Below are positions 15,323-24,010 of a DNA stretch of 64,000 nucleotides, piece by piece. This stretch comes from Edaphobacter paludis. Lineage in GTDB: Bacteria; Acidobacteriota; Terriglobia; Terriglobales; Acidobacteriaceae. The stretch covers positions 2,232,001 through 2,296,000 of the forward strand of contig NZ_CP121194.1 of NCBI RefSeq assembly GCF_039993895.1. Reading direction: 5' to 3'. Below the pieces are notes generated by a model, which saw only the letters and a program-made list of their open reading frames with translations, was not told where the DNA came from and did no database searches. Position 1 is the first letter of the stretch; every line of letters starts with the position of its first letter. The position numbers and the translations under genes were made by a program.

Positions 15323-16888
15323 TCACTTTTGCTTCCGTCGATGGCTGCGCAACTTGGAAAGAATCTTGCCGACCAGCCTATCTGCGACATCTGACTGGCC
15401 CTCCGCAAGATAGATAGTCTCAATAACGTCCTTGATTATGTGGCGTTGTGCGGGTGGAAAATCTTGCAATGCATCGGCAGTATCCGGGTCATCGGGAAGA
15501 GCCTTTAGTTTGCTCGTAATCTTTTTGATCCTTAGTTCGAACCGGTCCCCCTCAGAATCGCTAAATAGCCCACGTTGAGAGGTCTTTGCCAGCGTGGAAA
15601 GGCACGATTCAACTTCCTCTTTTAAAGAAGCTACAACGAAAGCTGGAGTCCGGGGCTTTGACGCAATGGCAATGCTTTCCTCGCATTTAGCGAGGTCAGC
15701 TTCGTGCTTCTGAAGCGCATTTCTGCTGATCGAGCTGACCCGGCAACGGTGTGCGATGTCCTTTGCAGTGGGAGTAAGACGGGTCAGCAAATCAGAGAAA
15801 TGGGCGCTGTGCTCATAGTTGTCTCTGCGCCCATTCGGAATAATCTTTTTGCTGAGGACGTGTGTTTCAGCGATCGTCCATCCATTAAAGCGGCTCTCCG
15901 GGAAGAGCTCTTCTAAAATGTCGTTTCCGCCAACCTGCACATCCCCAGACCGCAATCGCCAGCCATTTATCATTGTGCTTTTAGGCAAAGTACCTAGATA
16001 CTCGTGATGCAAAACCCAACTGACTGCGGAGCACTCCCCCTCTCTATCTAGGGTCGTGAACATTTCAGGAGCAAGCAGCTTGAGTCTCTTACCTCCCAGC
16101 GCAATCTCGTTGCGATGGGGTCTAAAAACGGGCCCCTCACCCTCGATCTCAACGGACAAAGGTGTGTAGCTTACACCGTTATCTTTGAGATAGTTGGTAA
16201 TCTCTTCTCCAAAGCTGAACTCCGGGTGAAACGCGACGGGTGCGACCTGCCCCAGGTATTGAGATACGTCGAGCGTATTTAATAGCCTGTCGTCTCGGTG
16301 GCGCACAACATTCCGCAGCTCTACTTCAAAAAAGTGGTCTGGATAGCCGCTAGCTGGAATTGTTCGGGATTCGATGCTCTCTGCAATGATCCCTGCGAGG
16401 TCGAGTTGGGTATCAGAAGAGCGCAAAAGCGTCCGAACTTTGCGAGAATCCCACCGCAGCTCATAGACAGAGTCTTTGCCCGCCGGGCGAGTGCGGAAGA
16501 TGAGTTCTTGGCAGTATGCTAATCCTGCCAATCGCCCTACACCTCGGAAGCCTCGCGCGTTTGTACCGCGCTTCGCACTTCCACCGATCGACGTCAGTCG
16601 CTTACGGAACTCGCGTTCGCTGAGGCCGAGGCCGTCGTCCGATATCAGGATGCTGCGTTCTTGCCGATTGATTTTTATACGAACGGAACCAGAACGATTT
16701 GTGTTGCGAGTAGTCGCGTCTGCATCATGCGCATCGGCTGCGTTTTGAATGTACTCTCGGTACATTGTAAGCGGATCGACGTACATAGAAGTGCTTAAGA
16801 GTTCAAGGATGTCTTTGCCAATGAATATCTGATCTGTTGGCTTGGACCATTGCGGTTGTTTCACTTGTAGGCTTACGAGTCCTGACAT
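15323..16888 (-). CDS. GHKL (HSP90/MORC-like) ATPase
   Basis: 521 residues. The N-terminal GHKL ATP-binding domain shows the N box (YREYIQNAADAHD, Asn49), the G1 motif (DDGLGLS, 84-90) and the glycine loop GFRGVGRLAG (113-122), as in HSP90, MutL and MORC. The middle is an HSP90-like or S5-like transducer, and the C-terminal third (about 395-521) is helical and charged, suitable for dimerisation. ATPases of this kind occur in several antiphage systems as ATP-gated clamps. The ATG overlaps the radical SAM stop by one base (TGATG), so it is translated with it. It is not a housekeeping HtpG: the length and C-terminus differ. Confidence 0.85.
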   Translation of the reverse strand: MSGLVSLQVKQPQWSKPTDQIFIGKDILELLSTSMYVDPLTMYREYIQNAADAHDADATTRNTNRSGSVRIKINRQERSILISDDGLGLSEREFRKRLTSIGGSAKRGTNARGFRGVGRLAGLAYCQELIFRTRPAGKDSVYELRWDSRKVRTLLRSSDTQLDLAGIIAESIESRTIPASGYPDHFFEVELRNVVRHRDDRLLNTLDVSQYLGQVAPVAFHPEFSFGEEITNYLKDNGVSYTPLSVEIEGEGPVFRPHRNEIALGGKRLKLLAPEMFTTLDREGECSAVSWVLHHEYLGTLPKSTMINGWRLRSGDVQVGGNDILEELFPESRFNGWTIAETHVLSKKIIPNGRRDNYEHSAHFSDLLTRLTPTAKDIAHRCRVSSISRNALQKHEADLAKCEESIAIASKPRTPAFVVASLKEEVESCLSTLAKTSQRGLFSDSEGDRFELRIKKITSKLKALPDDPDTADALQDFPPAQRHIIKDVIETIYLAEGQSDVADRLVGKILSKLRSHRRKQK

Positions 16889-18486
16889 CAGGCGGTGATC
16901 TCCACGTAATCAGAGGCTGCTAGTGTTGAAGCCCGGTCAGCATCATCGTTTAGCCCTGCATCTTCTACTCTCTCCTCGTCGGGGACGGCAGCAGCAGGCC
17001 TTGGAGCATTCCAGATCAAGGCTTCTTGCTCCTTGTCCATAGGAATATAGAACTGAAGAATCCTGCGGACGGCTGAACTCTCAGCAATCGTGGGCAACAG
17101 CTCAAAATTCCTCGCATCGGTTGACGAAACGAGGCCGAGCAGTTCGTCGCGATCACTATCAGCAAGGCGCGCAAAGTCCGATTGAAATTGATCCAATTCA
17201 GCCTTTCCCTCGCCTTTCTCAAACCATTGACGGTTGAAGATGAAGTGGTGTGGCATAAGAAGGATCTTCTCGAAGTCCTGATACGTGTCGCCGAAGGCAT
17301 GACGAAAGAAGTCGGGCGCACCACTGACAACGCCGTGTGTGGCTTGGAGGATCAGCTGCATGGAACGCAACTGATAGCGCGACCATTTAGCTCCAATGTG
17401 CGACCGGTTAGGCAGGTCCGTCGGTTGGAACCGCATAGGAAAGGACCAGATTCGTATTTTCAACTCTTCGTTAAGCGTCACATTCACGCGCATTCTTTCG
17501 AACAAATCGCGTGGTGAATCTTTGAAGTTGTACAGCATGTAATTAGAGAGTTCGGTCAATCCGAACTCTGTTGCATAGCGAACGGCTTGAGAATAGGGCT
17601 CTATAAGGCCCAGATGATCAAAGGCGATCCGGAGCGGTCTCAAACAGATCGTCGAAAGTTCCCGCAGGTACATCTTGTCCTTGCAGAGAATCCGCGCATC
17701 CACGCCCTGATTGAAATCCACTCGCCGTTGCACAGAGACACGCCCGCGCTTCAGCTTCGCGCCAGGAGTAAATCCAAGATCGCGGATCTCTGCGATAATC
17801 TCTCTAAATTTGCCTGATGCGACCACATTGTTGTCCATCAGGGTCAAGTCCTTCTTGGCTCCATAAAATTTTTCTACCCCGCGGACTATGGCCGAGATTG
17901 ATTCGGTATCTCTCTGATCTCCTTCGAGCTTTGGAACGCCACAGAAGCTGCATTTTCTGATGCAACCACGAGACCCGTATGTGAAATAGGCATCACTCAC
18001 GGGATACTTGTATTCGATCTGATCCAAGATGCTGTAGTCAGGAATGAGATCTTCAATGGGCGTGCCGCTGGTATCATCCGCGTAGAGCTCATCAGAGAAG
18101 TCATCGAGCTGCAATGACGTCGCTGGAGCGGTATTGAGTAGACCCTTTATAACTCGGATGCCCTGCCAGCGGCGTTCCTCCAGAAAGCGTTCGTGCATGA
18201 GCGATGCGGCAATACCGCCAACGAACACCTTGTCCCGACTACCTCCGGCAACTCTGAGGGCAAAGTCGATGGTCTCAGCTATTTTGGGGTACTCAAATGA
18301 AAAGAGGGTCGTCACATAAATCCGATCCCAAGCTTGCCCAAGGACAGATTTGTCTTCACCCTTGATAAACGTGACGTGATCGCGTTTACCTCGTGGGCCA
18401 TGGTACTGCGCGATCTTCATCAAGCCAAGTGGCGGATATTTGTTCTTGTATCCGGGCTCAATAAGCAGGATTCGATTGTTAGCCAC
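16888..18486 (-). CDS. Radical SAM enzyme with a B12-binding-like N-terminal region
   Basis: 532 residues. The cluster-binding motif is C175-IRK-C179-SF-C182 (GSRGCIRKCSFCG), the CX3CX2C of radical SAM enzymes. The N-terminus (RILLIEPGYKNKYPPLGLM, about 5-23) and the following Rossmann-like part resemble cobalamin-binding domains of methylthiotransferase-type enzymes, though no DxHxxG cobalamin histidine is visible, so B12 may not bind. An acidic tail follows residue 495. The reaction is unknown; radical methylation or thiolation of DNA or of a nucleotide is conceivable given the DGQHR and ParB-like neighbours. Its start overlaps the upstream gene by 8 bp and its stop the ATPase start by 1 bp. 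Confidence 0.88.
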   Translation of the reverse strand: MANNRILLIEPGYKNKYPPLGLMKIAQYHGPRGKRDHVTFIKGEDKSVLGQAWDRIYVTTLFSFEYPKIAETIDFALRVAGGSRDKVFVGGIAASLMHERFLEERRWQGIRVIKGLLNTAPATSLQLDDFSDELYADDTSGTPIEDLIPDYSILDQIEYKYPVSDAYFTYGSRGCIRKCSFCGVPKLEGDQRDTESISAIVRGVEKFYGAKKDLTLMDNNVVASGKFREIIAEIRDLGFTPGAKLKRGRVSVQRRVDFNQGVDARILCKDKMYLRELSTICLRPLRIAFDHLGLIEPYSQAVRYATEFGLTELSNYMLYNFKDSPRDLFERMRVNVTLNEELKIRIWSFPMRFQPTDLPNRSHIGAKWSRYQLRSMQLILQATHGVVSGAPDFFRHAFGDTYQDFEKILLMPHHFIFNRQWFEKGEGKAELDQFQSDFARLADSDRDELLGLVSSTDARNFELLPTIAESSAVRRILQFYIPMDKEQEALIWNAPRPAAAVPDEERVEDAGLNDDADRASTLAASDYVEITA

Positions 18487-19501
18487 GATTGACCATCCTT
18501 AAAGGGCTAACGCCTCTACTCTGTCGAATGCTTGCAACCACCTTACCCACGCCACCTTCTCCGCCAAAACCTTGGAAAGGCCCTTGCCTGCTCCAATCGA
18601 TATCGCCTAGGAACTCTGAAAGCTTCATAACGAAATACCTCTTGTCACAAATTTGCCCTTTCGCCTCCGTATAAAGATCGGCGGCGATGATCATCAGCGC
18701 ATAAACACCAACACCTTTGTTGATCAAGTACGCTCTTGGCGCATTCCACAAGTCTTGAAGGACGACAGATACGGCGGACCAAAACGCGATCACGATCTCA
18801 GCAGCTGCTTCCGCCGATTCGGACTTTATAATTTGCGTTTGGCTTAGGAACTTTTTGACTGCTTTCTGCATCGTTCGTAGAGACGCTCGACGCATCATGC
18901 CAGACGTAGCTACGCCACCCAAATCTAGCTGTTTGCTCCAAGGGGAATCTGGATGAATGTTGAGCTGCAATGCGATATAAAGCTCTGGTTTTTCGCGGGC
19001 TAGATCCCCAGCAAGCGATGCCTCATGGAAGTCCAGCAGGCTGTTGCTTAGTCCTCTCGCTTTGCTATTGATCACGCTGAAGATTTCCATCTCTTCGGCC
19101 TGATCAAGGCCGATGAAAGTCATAAATGGGAGGGTGACGTCGACATCGCTCAGGTACCCAAGTCGGTGCTGACAGTCAACTTGGACCATGACCTTCTCCG
19201 CGCCTTCGCGAACTTCGAGCACGGAGAGACCGCTCACGGCTTCCGTAAGGCGCCACGCCTCTGTTCCACTCGGGCGAAGATTGAACGTTAGCGGAATGGT
19301 CGAGCTTTGCGCGCCTTGAATGTAGCGGCGAAAATCCAAGCTGTGTTTCGCGTTGAAGCGGCGCTGGTATCCGCGTCCCGTCTCCTCGACGAGAACATCA
19401 GCAAAGCTCAACGCTGCCAATAGGCGAGCAGGAGCGAAGCCCATTGCGACTTTACGCCCTGCAGAAAAGCCGATCTGGCATGGAATTTTGTGGATAGACA
19501 C
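18479..19501 (-). CDS. Divergent DGQHR-family protein with DCQHR motif
   Basis: 340 residues. The motif reads D109-C-Q-H-R113 (MVQVDCQHRLGYL), with cysteine in place of the usual glycine, followed by the family-typical FSVINSKARGLSNSLLDFHE. The N-terminus (FAPARLLAALSFADVLVEETGRGYQR) fits the ParB-like fold of DndB relatives. In the ParB/sulfiredoxin superfamily a cysteine at the active loop can be catalytic, so this change may be functional. It heads the three-gene leftward operon with the radical SAM and ATPase genes and is divergent from the ParB-like gene at 19694. Confidence 0.8.
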   Translation of the reverse strand: MSIHKIPCQIGFSAGRKVAMGFAPARLLAALSFADVLVEETGRGYQRRFNAKHSLDFRRYIQGAQSSTIPLTFNLRPSGTEAWRLTEAVSGLSVLEVREGAEKVMVQVDCQHRLGYLSDVDVTLPFMTFIGLDQAEEMEIFSVINSKARGLSNSLLDFHEASLAGDLAREKPELYIALQLNIHPDSPWSKQLDLGGVATSGMMRRASLRTMQKAVKKFLSQTQIIKSESAEAAAEIVIAFWSAVSVVLQDLWNAPRAYLINKGVGVYALMIIAADLYTEAKGQICDKRYFVMKLSEFLGDIDWSRQGPFQGFGGEGGVGKVVASIRQSRGVSPLRMVNRG

Positions 19502-19693
19502 GATCGCTCCTTGCAGCGTTCTACTGCAATTGTGCCACAGTTCAAGTGCACAATGGGGGTCTGATCACTGCAATGAGAGTTGTGCGAACATTTTGCTAAG
19601 TCCTACACTCTGAGCGGTTTGTAGTCAAGGCAGGCCTAAAACAGAGGGAAGGATTACCGAAGGGTCTAATTCGTTGATTCTAAAGGAAATGCC
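19502..19693. promoter_or_regulatory. Divergent control region of the island with an inverted repeat
   Basis: A 192 bp gap between the outward-reading halves of the island. It holds ATTGTGC (19529-19535) and GCACAAT (19548-19554), a perfect 7 bp inverted repeat with a 12 bp spacer, and a third related half-site TTGTGC about 30 bp further on. This is the likely operator for both operons; no regulator gene is recognisable within the island itself. Confidence 0.5.
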
Positions 19694-20710
19694 ATGAACG
19701 TTTCGCCTCCCGGCGTCGGCAAGCTCCAGCTCGTACCGATCAATGAGATCGCGTTGGACCGTGACAACCCGCGTATCCGCAAATTTCTTGAGATGTACGG
19801 AGAGAATCCGACTGCCGAGCAGTTTTACTTGGCACTGGGAGCCGCTGGGGATGATGAAGGTGATCACAGCGCGACTTTCGAGAAGCTCAAAAACTCAATC
19901 CAGACAAACCAAGGAATTATTCAACCTGTCATCCTTACTAGGCGGGCCGGCCAATTCGTTTGCATCGAAGGAAACACCCGCGTTGCACTGTATAAGAAAT
20001 TCCTCGCCGAAAAGATACCCGGCCCATGGACGGAGATCATGGGGATGGTGTACGAGGAGATGGGCGACCTCCAGGTTGATTCCATACGCCTTCAGGTTCA
20101 TCTCGTCGGAACTAGGCCGTGGGACCCTTACTCGAAAGCAAAATATCTGCATCATCTTCGCAATGAGAAGAACATGCCGTTAGCCCTTCTTGTCGAGTTC
20201 TGCGGCGGGAAAGAGAAAGAGGTCGTCGAGGCAATCAACGCCTTTGCCGACATGGAGAGCTACTACCGTCCTATCGTTCAGGAAGGTAGTTTTGATACGA
20301 GCCGCTTTAGCGGCTTTGTAGAGTTGCAGAAGTCGAACATAAAGCAAGCGATAGCAGAAGCCGGATTCCAGTTGAGCGACTTCGCAGCTTGGGTGCGCGA
20401 CGAAAAGATATACCCGTTGAACACCGTTCGGCTATTACCGAGGATTTTGAAGCACAAGAAAGCAAAGGAAGAGTTCATAAAGCATGATGCTCGACGGGCC
20501 GCTGAATTTCTAGAACAACCTACCGTGACAAAGGCACTAGAAGACGCCAGCCTCGCTCAGCTTGCACATGCGCTCACTCAAAAAATCTACAACGTCTCTT
20601 GGCACGAAAAGGACAAGCTCTGCAAAGACCCTAACGGCGAGACGATGCAGGTCTTGAACGAAGCGGCGGACGCGCTGGAGCAAATGCTCGGTACCGAAGG
20701 CGCAAGCTGA
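19694..20710 (+). CDS. ParB-like domain protein, first in the rightward operon
   Basis: 338 residues. The N-terminus follows the ParB nuclease-domain pattern: LVPINEIALDRDNPRIR (about 13-29), SIQTNQGIIQPVIL, and FVCIEGNTRVALYKKF, the GxTRxxA-type substitute of the GERR motif. No helix-turn-helix of the partition type is evident; the C-terminal half is helical. Such stand-alone ParB-like proteins are found with DNA-modification systems. AAAGGA lies about 6 bases before the ATG. It is followed one base later by the nuclease gene. Confidence 0.8.
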   Translation: MNVSPPGVGKLQLVPINEIALDRDNPRIRKFLEMYGENPTAEQFYLALGAAGDDEGDHSATFEKLKNSIQTNQGIIQPVILTRRAGQFVCIEGNTRVALYKKFLAEKIPGPWTEIMGMVYEEMGDLQVDSIRLQVHLVGTRPWDPYSKAKYLHHLRNEKNMPLALLVEFCGGKEKEVVEAINAFADMESYYRPIVQEGSFDTSRFSGFVELQKSNIKQAIAEAGFQLSDFAAWVRDEKIYPLNTVRLLPRILKHKKAKEEFIKHDARRAAEFLEQPTVTKALEDASLAQLAHALTQKIYNVSWHEKDKLCKDPNGETMQVLNEAADALEQMLGTEGAS

Positions 20711-20711
20711 G

Positions 20712-21128
20712 GTGGGTGAGTCAGCTAAGCACATTGCGCTTCTAACAAAGTTGCTCCAATACGTCCGGGGTTCAATGGAGGACAGCCAGCACCTCTCCGT
20801 TTTGCACGATCTGCCCGGTCTAATTGGCTGCGACAAACCCCCAAGGCTCGGCGCCTTCCGGCCTGATTTATATGCTGCTAACGCGCCGACAACGGCGGTC
20901 ATCGTTGGGGAGGCAAAAACAGCTGCGGATTTAGAGACCAGCCATTCAAGGCAGCAGCTATTGGCCTTTCTCAAACATTTGGCTCTCTACCCAGGATCAA
21001 CACTTGTCTTAGCAGTTCCGTGGTCCTCAAGGGTTCGAGCAAAGCAGATGCTAATCAACCTCAGCAAAGAGAGCGGTTCCACGCAGACCTACCTTATCGT
21101 GATTGACGACGTTCAGGAGATTTCGTGA
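20712..21128 (+). CDS. Small PD-(D/E)XK nuclease
   Basis: A 138-residue single-domain protein with a complete nuclease core: Asp52 in FRPDLYA, E67-A-K69 in VIVGEAKTAADLET, and the following Gln-rich helix SRQQLLAFLKHL (about 79-90), as in Holliday-junction resolvase and VRR-like nucleases. The start is GTG at 20712; AAGG lies 11 bases upstream. Its stop overlaps the helicase GTG start by 4 bp (GTGA). It presumably supplies the cleavage activity of the SNF2 helicase, as in type I-like restriction assemblies, but carried on a separate chain. Confidence 0.75.
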   Translation: MGESAKHIALLTKLLQYVRGSMEDSQHLSVLHDLPGLIGCDKPPRLGAFRPDLYAANAPTTAVIVGEAKTAADLETSHSRQQLLAFLKHLALYPGSTLVLAVPWSSRVRAKQMLINLSKESGSTQTYLIVIDDVQEIS

Positions 21129-22618
21129 CGATCAGGGCACCGAGAGAACCAGACCTGTCAGCGAAGCACCAGGGTTTTCCCTATCAAGCTCAAGCCTTGG
21201 CCGCGACCAAAGATCTTCCATATGCAGCCATTTTCCATGAGCAAGGACTTGGAAAGACCAAGATAGGGATAGATCTAGCGCTTTACTGGATCTCTACTGG
21301 GGTGATCGACTCCGTCCTCATTGTTACAAAACGCGGGCTCATTCAGAATTGGATCGAGGAGCTGAGGTCACATACTTATGTGGAGCCGCGCGTCATCTCG
21401 CAGGACCGACGTGCCAACTTCCTTGCCTTCAATAGCCCTGCCCGCATCTACTTGGCCCATTATGAGGTAATGAAATCCGAACAGGCCCGATTGGACCTGT
21501 TTCTAAAGACCCGCAAGGTAGCGATTGTCTTGGATGAAGCTCACAAGATCAAAAACCCCGAATCAACAATCGCACAGGCCTTATTCAAGCTTTCTCTCGG
21601 CTTCGCACGTCGAGTTATTATGACCGGAACGCCGGTCGCAAATAGACCATATGACCTCTGGGCTCAAATCTTCTTTCTCGACCAGGGAGCCGCTTTGGGC
21701 ACCGATTTCGACGAGTTCCGGAAGACTCTCGACCTTACCAACGACATGTACGACGACTCAATCAAAACAGACCTTTTTGAAGGGGCATTAACCAGTGTCT
21801 TTGAGAAGATACGACCCTTCTCCATACGTGAAACAAAGCAAGGCGCAGATATTCAGCTGCCGCAAAAGCACATTTCCATTGTTAAAGTCGGGCTGGAGAG
21901 CCGACAGGAAGACCTGTACGACCGCTACAAGAAGGAGTTTGCTTCGATACTCGTCAAGTTGGGACAGCCGGTACTTGACGAGGCAGAGGATACTCTAAAG
22001 CGATTGCTCAGGCTTATTCAAGTCGCGTCTAATCCACGCTTGATCGATGATTCGTACCATGGGGTTCCAGGTAAGTTTCCCGTCCTGAGTGATCTCGTAA
22101 GCGATATTGTCTCTCGCGATGAAAAAGTCATCATCTGGACTACATTCACCCAGAATGTTGATTGGTTAGCTAAGGAATTTAAGAGCTACAACGCCGTTCG
22201 CATCCACGGGAGGCTGGCCCATGAGCAACGTGAGCGCTCTGTACGCCTATTCAAAACAGATCCAGATTGCAAGGTTTTAGTAGCCACTCCTTCTTCTGCA
22301 AAAGAAGGTTTGACGCTGACATCAGCTAATAACGCCATCTTCTACGATCGCTCTTTTAGCTTGGACGATTATCTTCAGGCGCAGGACCGCATTCACCGGA
22401 TCTCCCAGAAAAAAGACTGTTCTGTCATTAATTTAATAGCCGAATCGACTATCGATGAATGGGTCGAAAAGCTTTTGTCCGCAAAGCATCTAGCAGCACA
22501 GCTTGCGCAAGGTGATATCAACCGAGCCCACTATCACAAGAGCGCAGACTACTCCTTTGGAGACATGATCAAAGACATATTAGGTATCCGGAGGGACGAA
22601 CATGAAGCAAAAGGCTGA
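21125..22618 (+). CDS. SNF2-family DNA helicase/translocase
   Basis: 497 residues, close to a minimal SNF2 core. Motif I is EQGLGKTK (39-46), motif II DEAHKIKN (137-144), motif III MTGTPVANRP, and motif VI QAQDRIHRISQ near residue 430; the order and the QxxxRxxRxxQ ending are diagnostic of SNF2. Such enzymes translocate on double-stranded DNA without strand separation and appear in DISARM, Dpd and related systems. Start GTG at 21125. Gene overlaps: 4 bp with the nuclease upstream and 17 bp with the ParB-like gene downstream, showing one operon. Confidence 0.92.
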   Translation: MTIRAPREPDLSAKHQGFPYQAQALAATKDLPYAAIFHEQGLGKTKIGIDLALYWISTGVIDSVLIVTKRGLIQNWIEELRSHTYVEPRVISQDRRANFLAFNSPARIYLAHYEVMKSEQARLDLFLKTRKVAIVLDEAHKIKNPESTIAQALFKLSLGFARRVIMTGTPVANRPYDLWAQIFFLDQGAALGTDFDEFRKTLDLTNDMYDDSIKTDLFEGALTSVFEKIRPFSIRETKQGADIQLPQKHISIVKVGLESRQEDLYDRYKKEFASILVKLGQPVLDEAEDTLKRLLRLIQVASNPRLIDDSYHGVPGKFPVLSDLVSDIVSRDEKVIIWTTFTQNVDWLAKEFKSYNAVRIHGRLAHEQRERSVRLFKTDPDCKVLVATPSSAKEGLTLTSANNAIFYDRSFSLDDYLQAQDRIHRISQKKDCSVINLIAESTIDEWVEKLLSAKHLAAQLAQGDINRAHYHKSADYSFGDMIKDILGIRRDEHEAKG

Positions 22619-23600
22619 GTCAGAGACGACAGGTTCGCTGCGCATTAGCGGGAAAGATGTCCCAGTCACAACGAGGCTGCTGGAGCAATCTAAACTCCTC
22701 TTTTTCGCGGAGAACCCTCGCGTTTACTCCGTCCTCCATGGAGCCGGGAAGGCACCTGCCCAGGAAGATATACAGGCGCGCCTGCAAGACATGGAGCACG
22801 TTCGCACCCTAATAGTGGAGATTCGTCAGAACGATGGCCTCCTTGAACCTCTGATCGTGAAGGACAAGACGTTTGAGGTCTTAGAGGGCAACAGCAGGCT
22901 TGCTGCCTATCGTTTTCTGGCGAAGAATGCACCTGTCAAGTGGGGGATGGTGAAGTGCACGATTCTCCCAGCCGACATCGATGAATCTCTTGTGTTTGCT
23001 CTTCTCGGTATGTTTCACATTAAGGGCAAGAAGGATTGGGCACCATACGAGCAAGCTGGTTTTCTATCGAGACGGTATAACAAGCACAACCAAGATCTCA
23101 AGAAGCTTGCGACCGAGATCGGCATTAGCTCACAAAAAGTCAAACATTTAATCGACGTGTACGACTTCATGGTTAAGTACGACGAAGGCGTAAACCGTTG
23201 GAGCTACTTCGACGAGTATCTGAAGTCCACAAAAATAGGCAAAGCGCGTGAGAAGTACCCGCAGATGGACGATCTTGTGGTCGAGAAGATCCGATCTAAG
23301 GAGATTAAGAAGGCTATGGATTTGAGGGCTTATCTCCCTGTGATTGCAACTACGCCGCGAGCGTTGACCAAGTTCGTTTCGAAAGCACAAACTTTCGAGA
23401 AGGCATACGAATCTGCGGTTACTCAGGGCGGCGATAACGCTCACCTCAACACCACGAAGCGTTTCCGGCAGTTTGTTATTCGAAAAGAAGTCGAGGAAAG
23501 CCTTCTAGAAATGGAAGGAAGCGCTAGATCAACAGTGATTGACGAGCTTAAAAAGATTGAGCTCAAGATTCATCACCTTCTTAAAAAGTTGCAGTCCTGA
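22602..23600 (+). CDS. Second ParB-like protein, last in the rightward operon
   Basis: 332 residues. ParB-domain landmarks: NPRVYSVL (about 39-46), IRQNDGLLEPLIVKDKTF, and VLEGNSRLAAYRFL (GNSRL in the GERR position), followed by a probable KorB-like HTH (LKKLATEIGISSQKVKHLID). It differs from the first ParB-like protein of the operon in having this HTH, so it may provide sequence-specific binding. It starts 17 bp inside the helicase gene. The C-terminus is a Lys-rich helix. The island ends here. Confidence 0.8.
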   Translation: MKQKAESETTGSLRISGKDVPVTTRLLEQSKLLFFAENPRVYSVLHGAGKAPAQEDIQARLQDMEHVRTLIVEIRQNDGLLEPLIVKDKTFEVLEGNSRLAAYRFLAKNAPVKWGMVKCTILPADIDESLVFALLGMFHIKGKKDWAPYEQAGFLSRRYNKHNQDLKKLATEIGISSQKVKHLIDVYDFMVKYDEGVNRWSYFDEYLKSTKIGKAREKYPQMDDLVVEKIRSKEIKKAMDLRAYLPVIATTPRALTKFVSKAQTFEKAYESAVTQGGDNAHLNTTKRFRQFVIRKEVEESLLEMEGSARSTVIDELKKIELKIHHLLKKLQS

Positions 23601-24010
23601 ACCCTCTCTAACGGATTGTCATCGTTGCTCGCAGCTTGTGAGTTCGTGTCAAAAGTTTCCTGTTTTCTACGCTCGTCGTTGGACCGGGCTGCGTCCGTGC
23701 CTGACGATTGTGTTGAGGCTGTGCATACCCCCGACGTTTGTCTCTCTCAAGGTGTAGCTTGCCCAACATCGGGAGATTGCCGTTTTGTTCAGTACATCGG
23801 GCCGATAAAGTTCACCTTCATTTCGGACAGCGAAGTCGTCTTGCTGAGACGTTTCTCAAGTACAGGTATCTTTCGAAGCATGCCAGGATGCCCTCGTCTT
23901 TATGGGCGCGCTGATAGACAAAGCCGGTTTAGGGTGCGGGCCGTCCAAGACAAGGCAGCAGTTCAAAGTTCAAAACCACTCACCGACGCATTTTCAGAAT
24001 GTATCCGCTG
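23601..24010. other. 410 bp without a supported gene
   Basis: Lies between the convergent end of the nine-gene island and the relaxase. A 139-codon plus-strand frame (23616-24035) runs through it but lacks a ribosome site and overlaps the relaxase; I see no repeat or terminator of note. It marks the joint between cargo and conjugation genes. Confidence 0.5.

Noticed and set aside
13470-23600. Classifying the island as Dnd, Dpd, DISARM or BREX
   Set aside because: No DndA/C/D/E-like, DpdA transglycosylase, PglX-type methyltransferase or PLD gene is present; only generic parts (DGQHR, SNF2) are shared.
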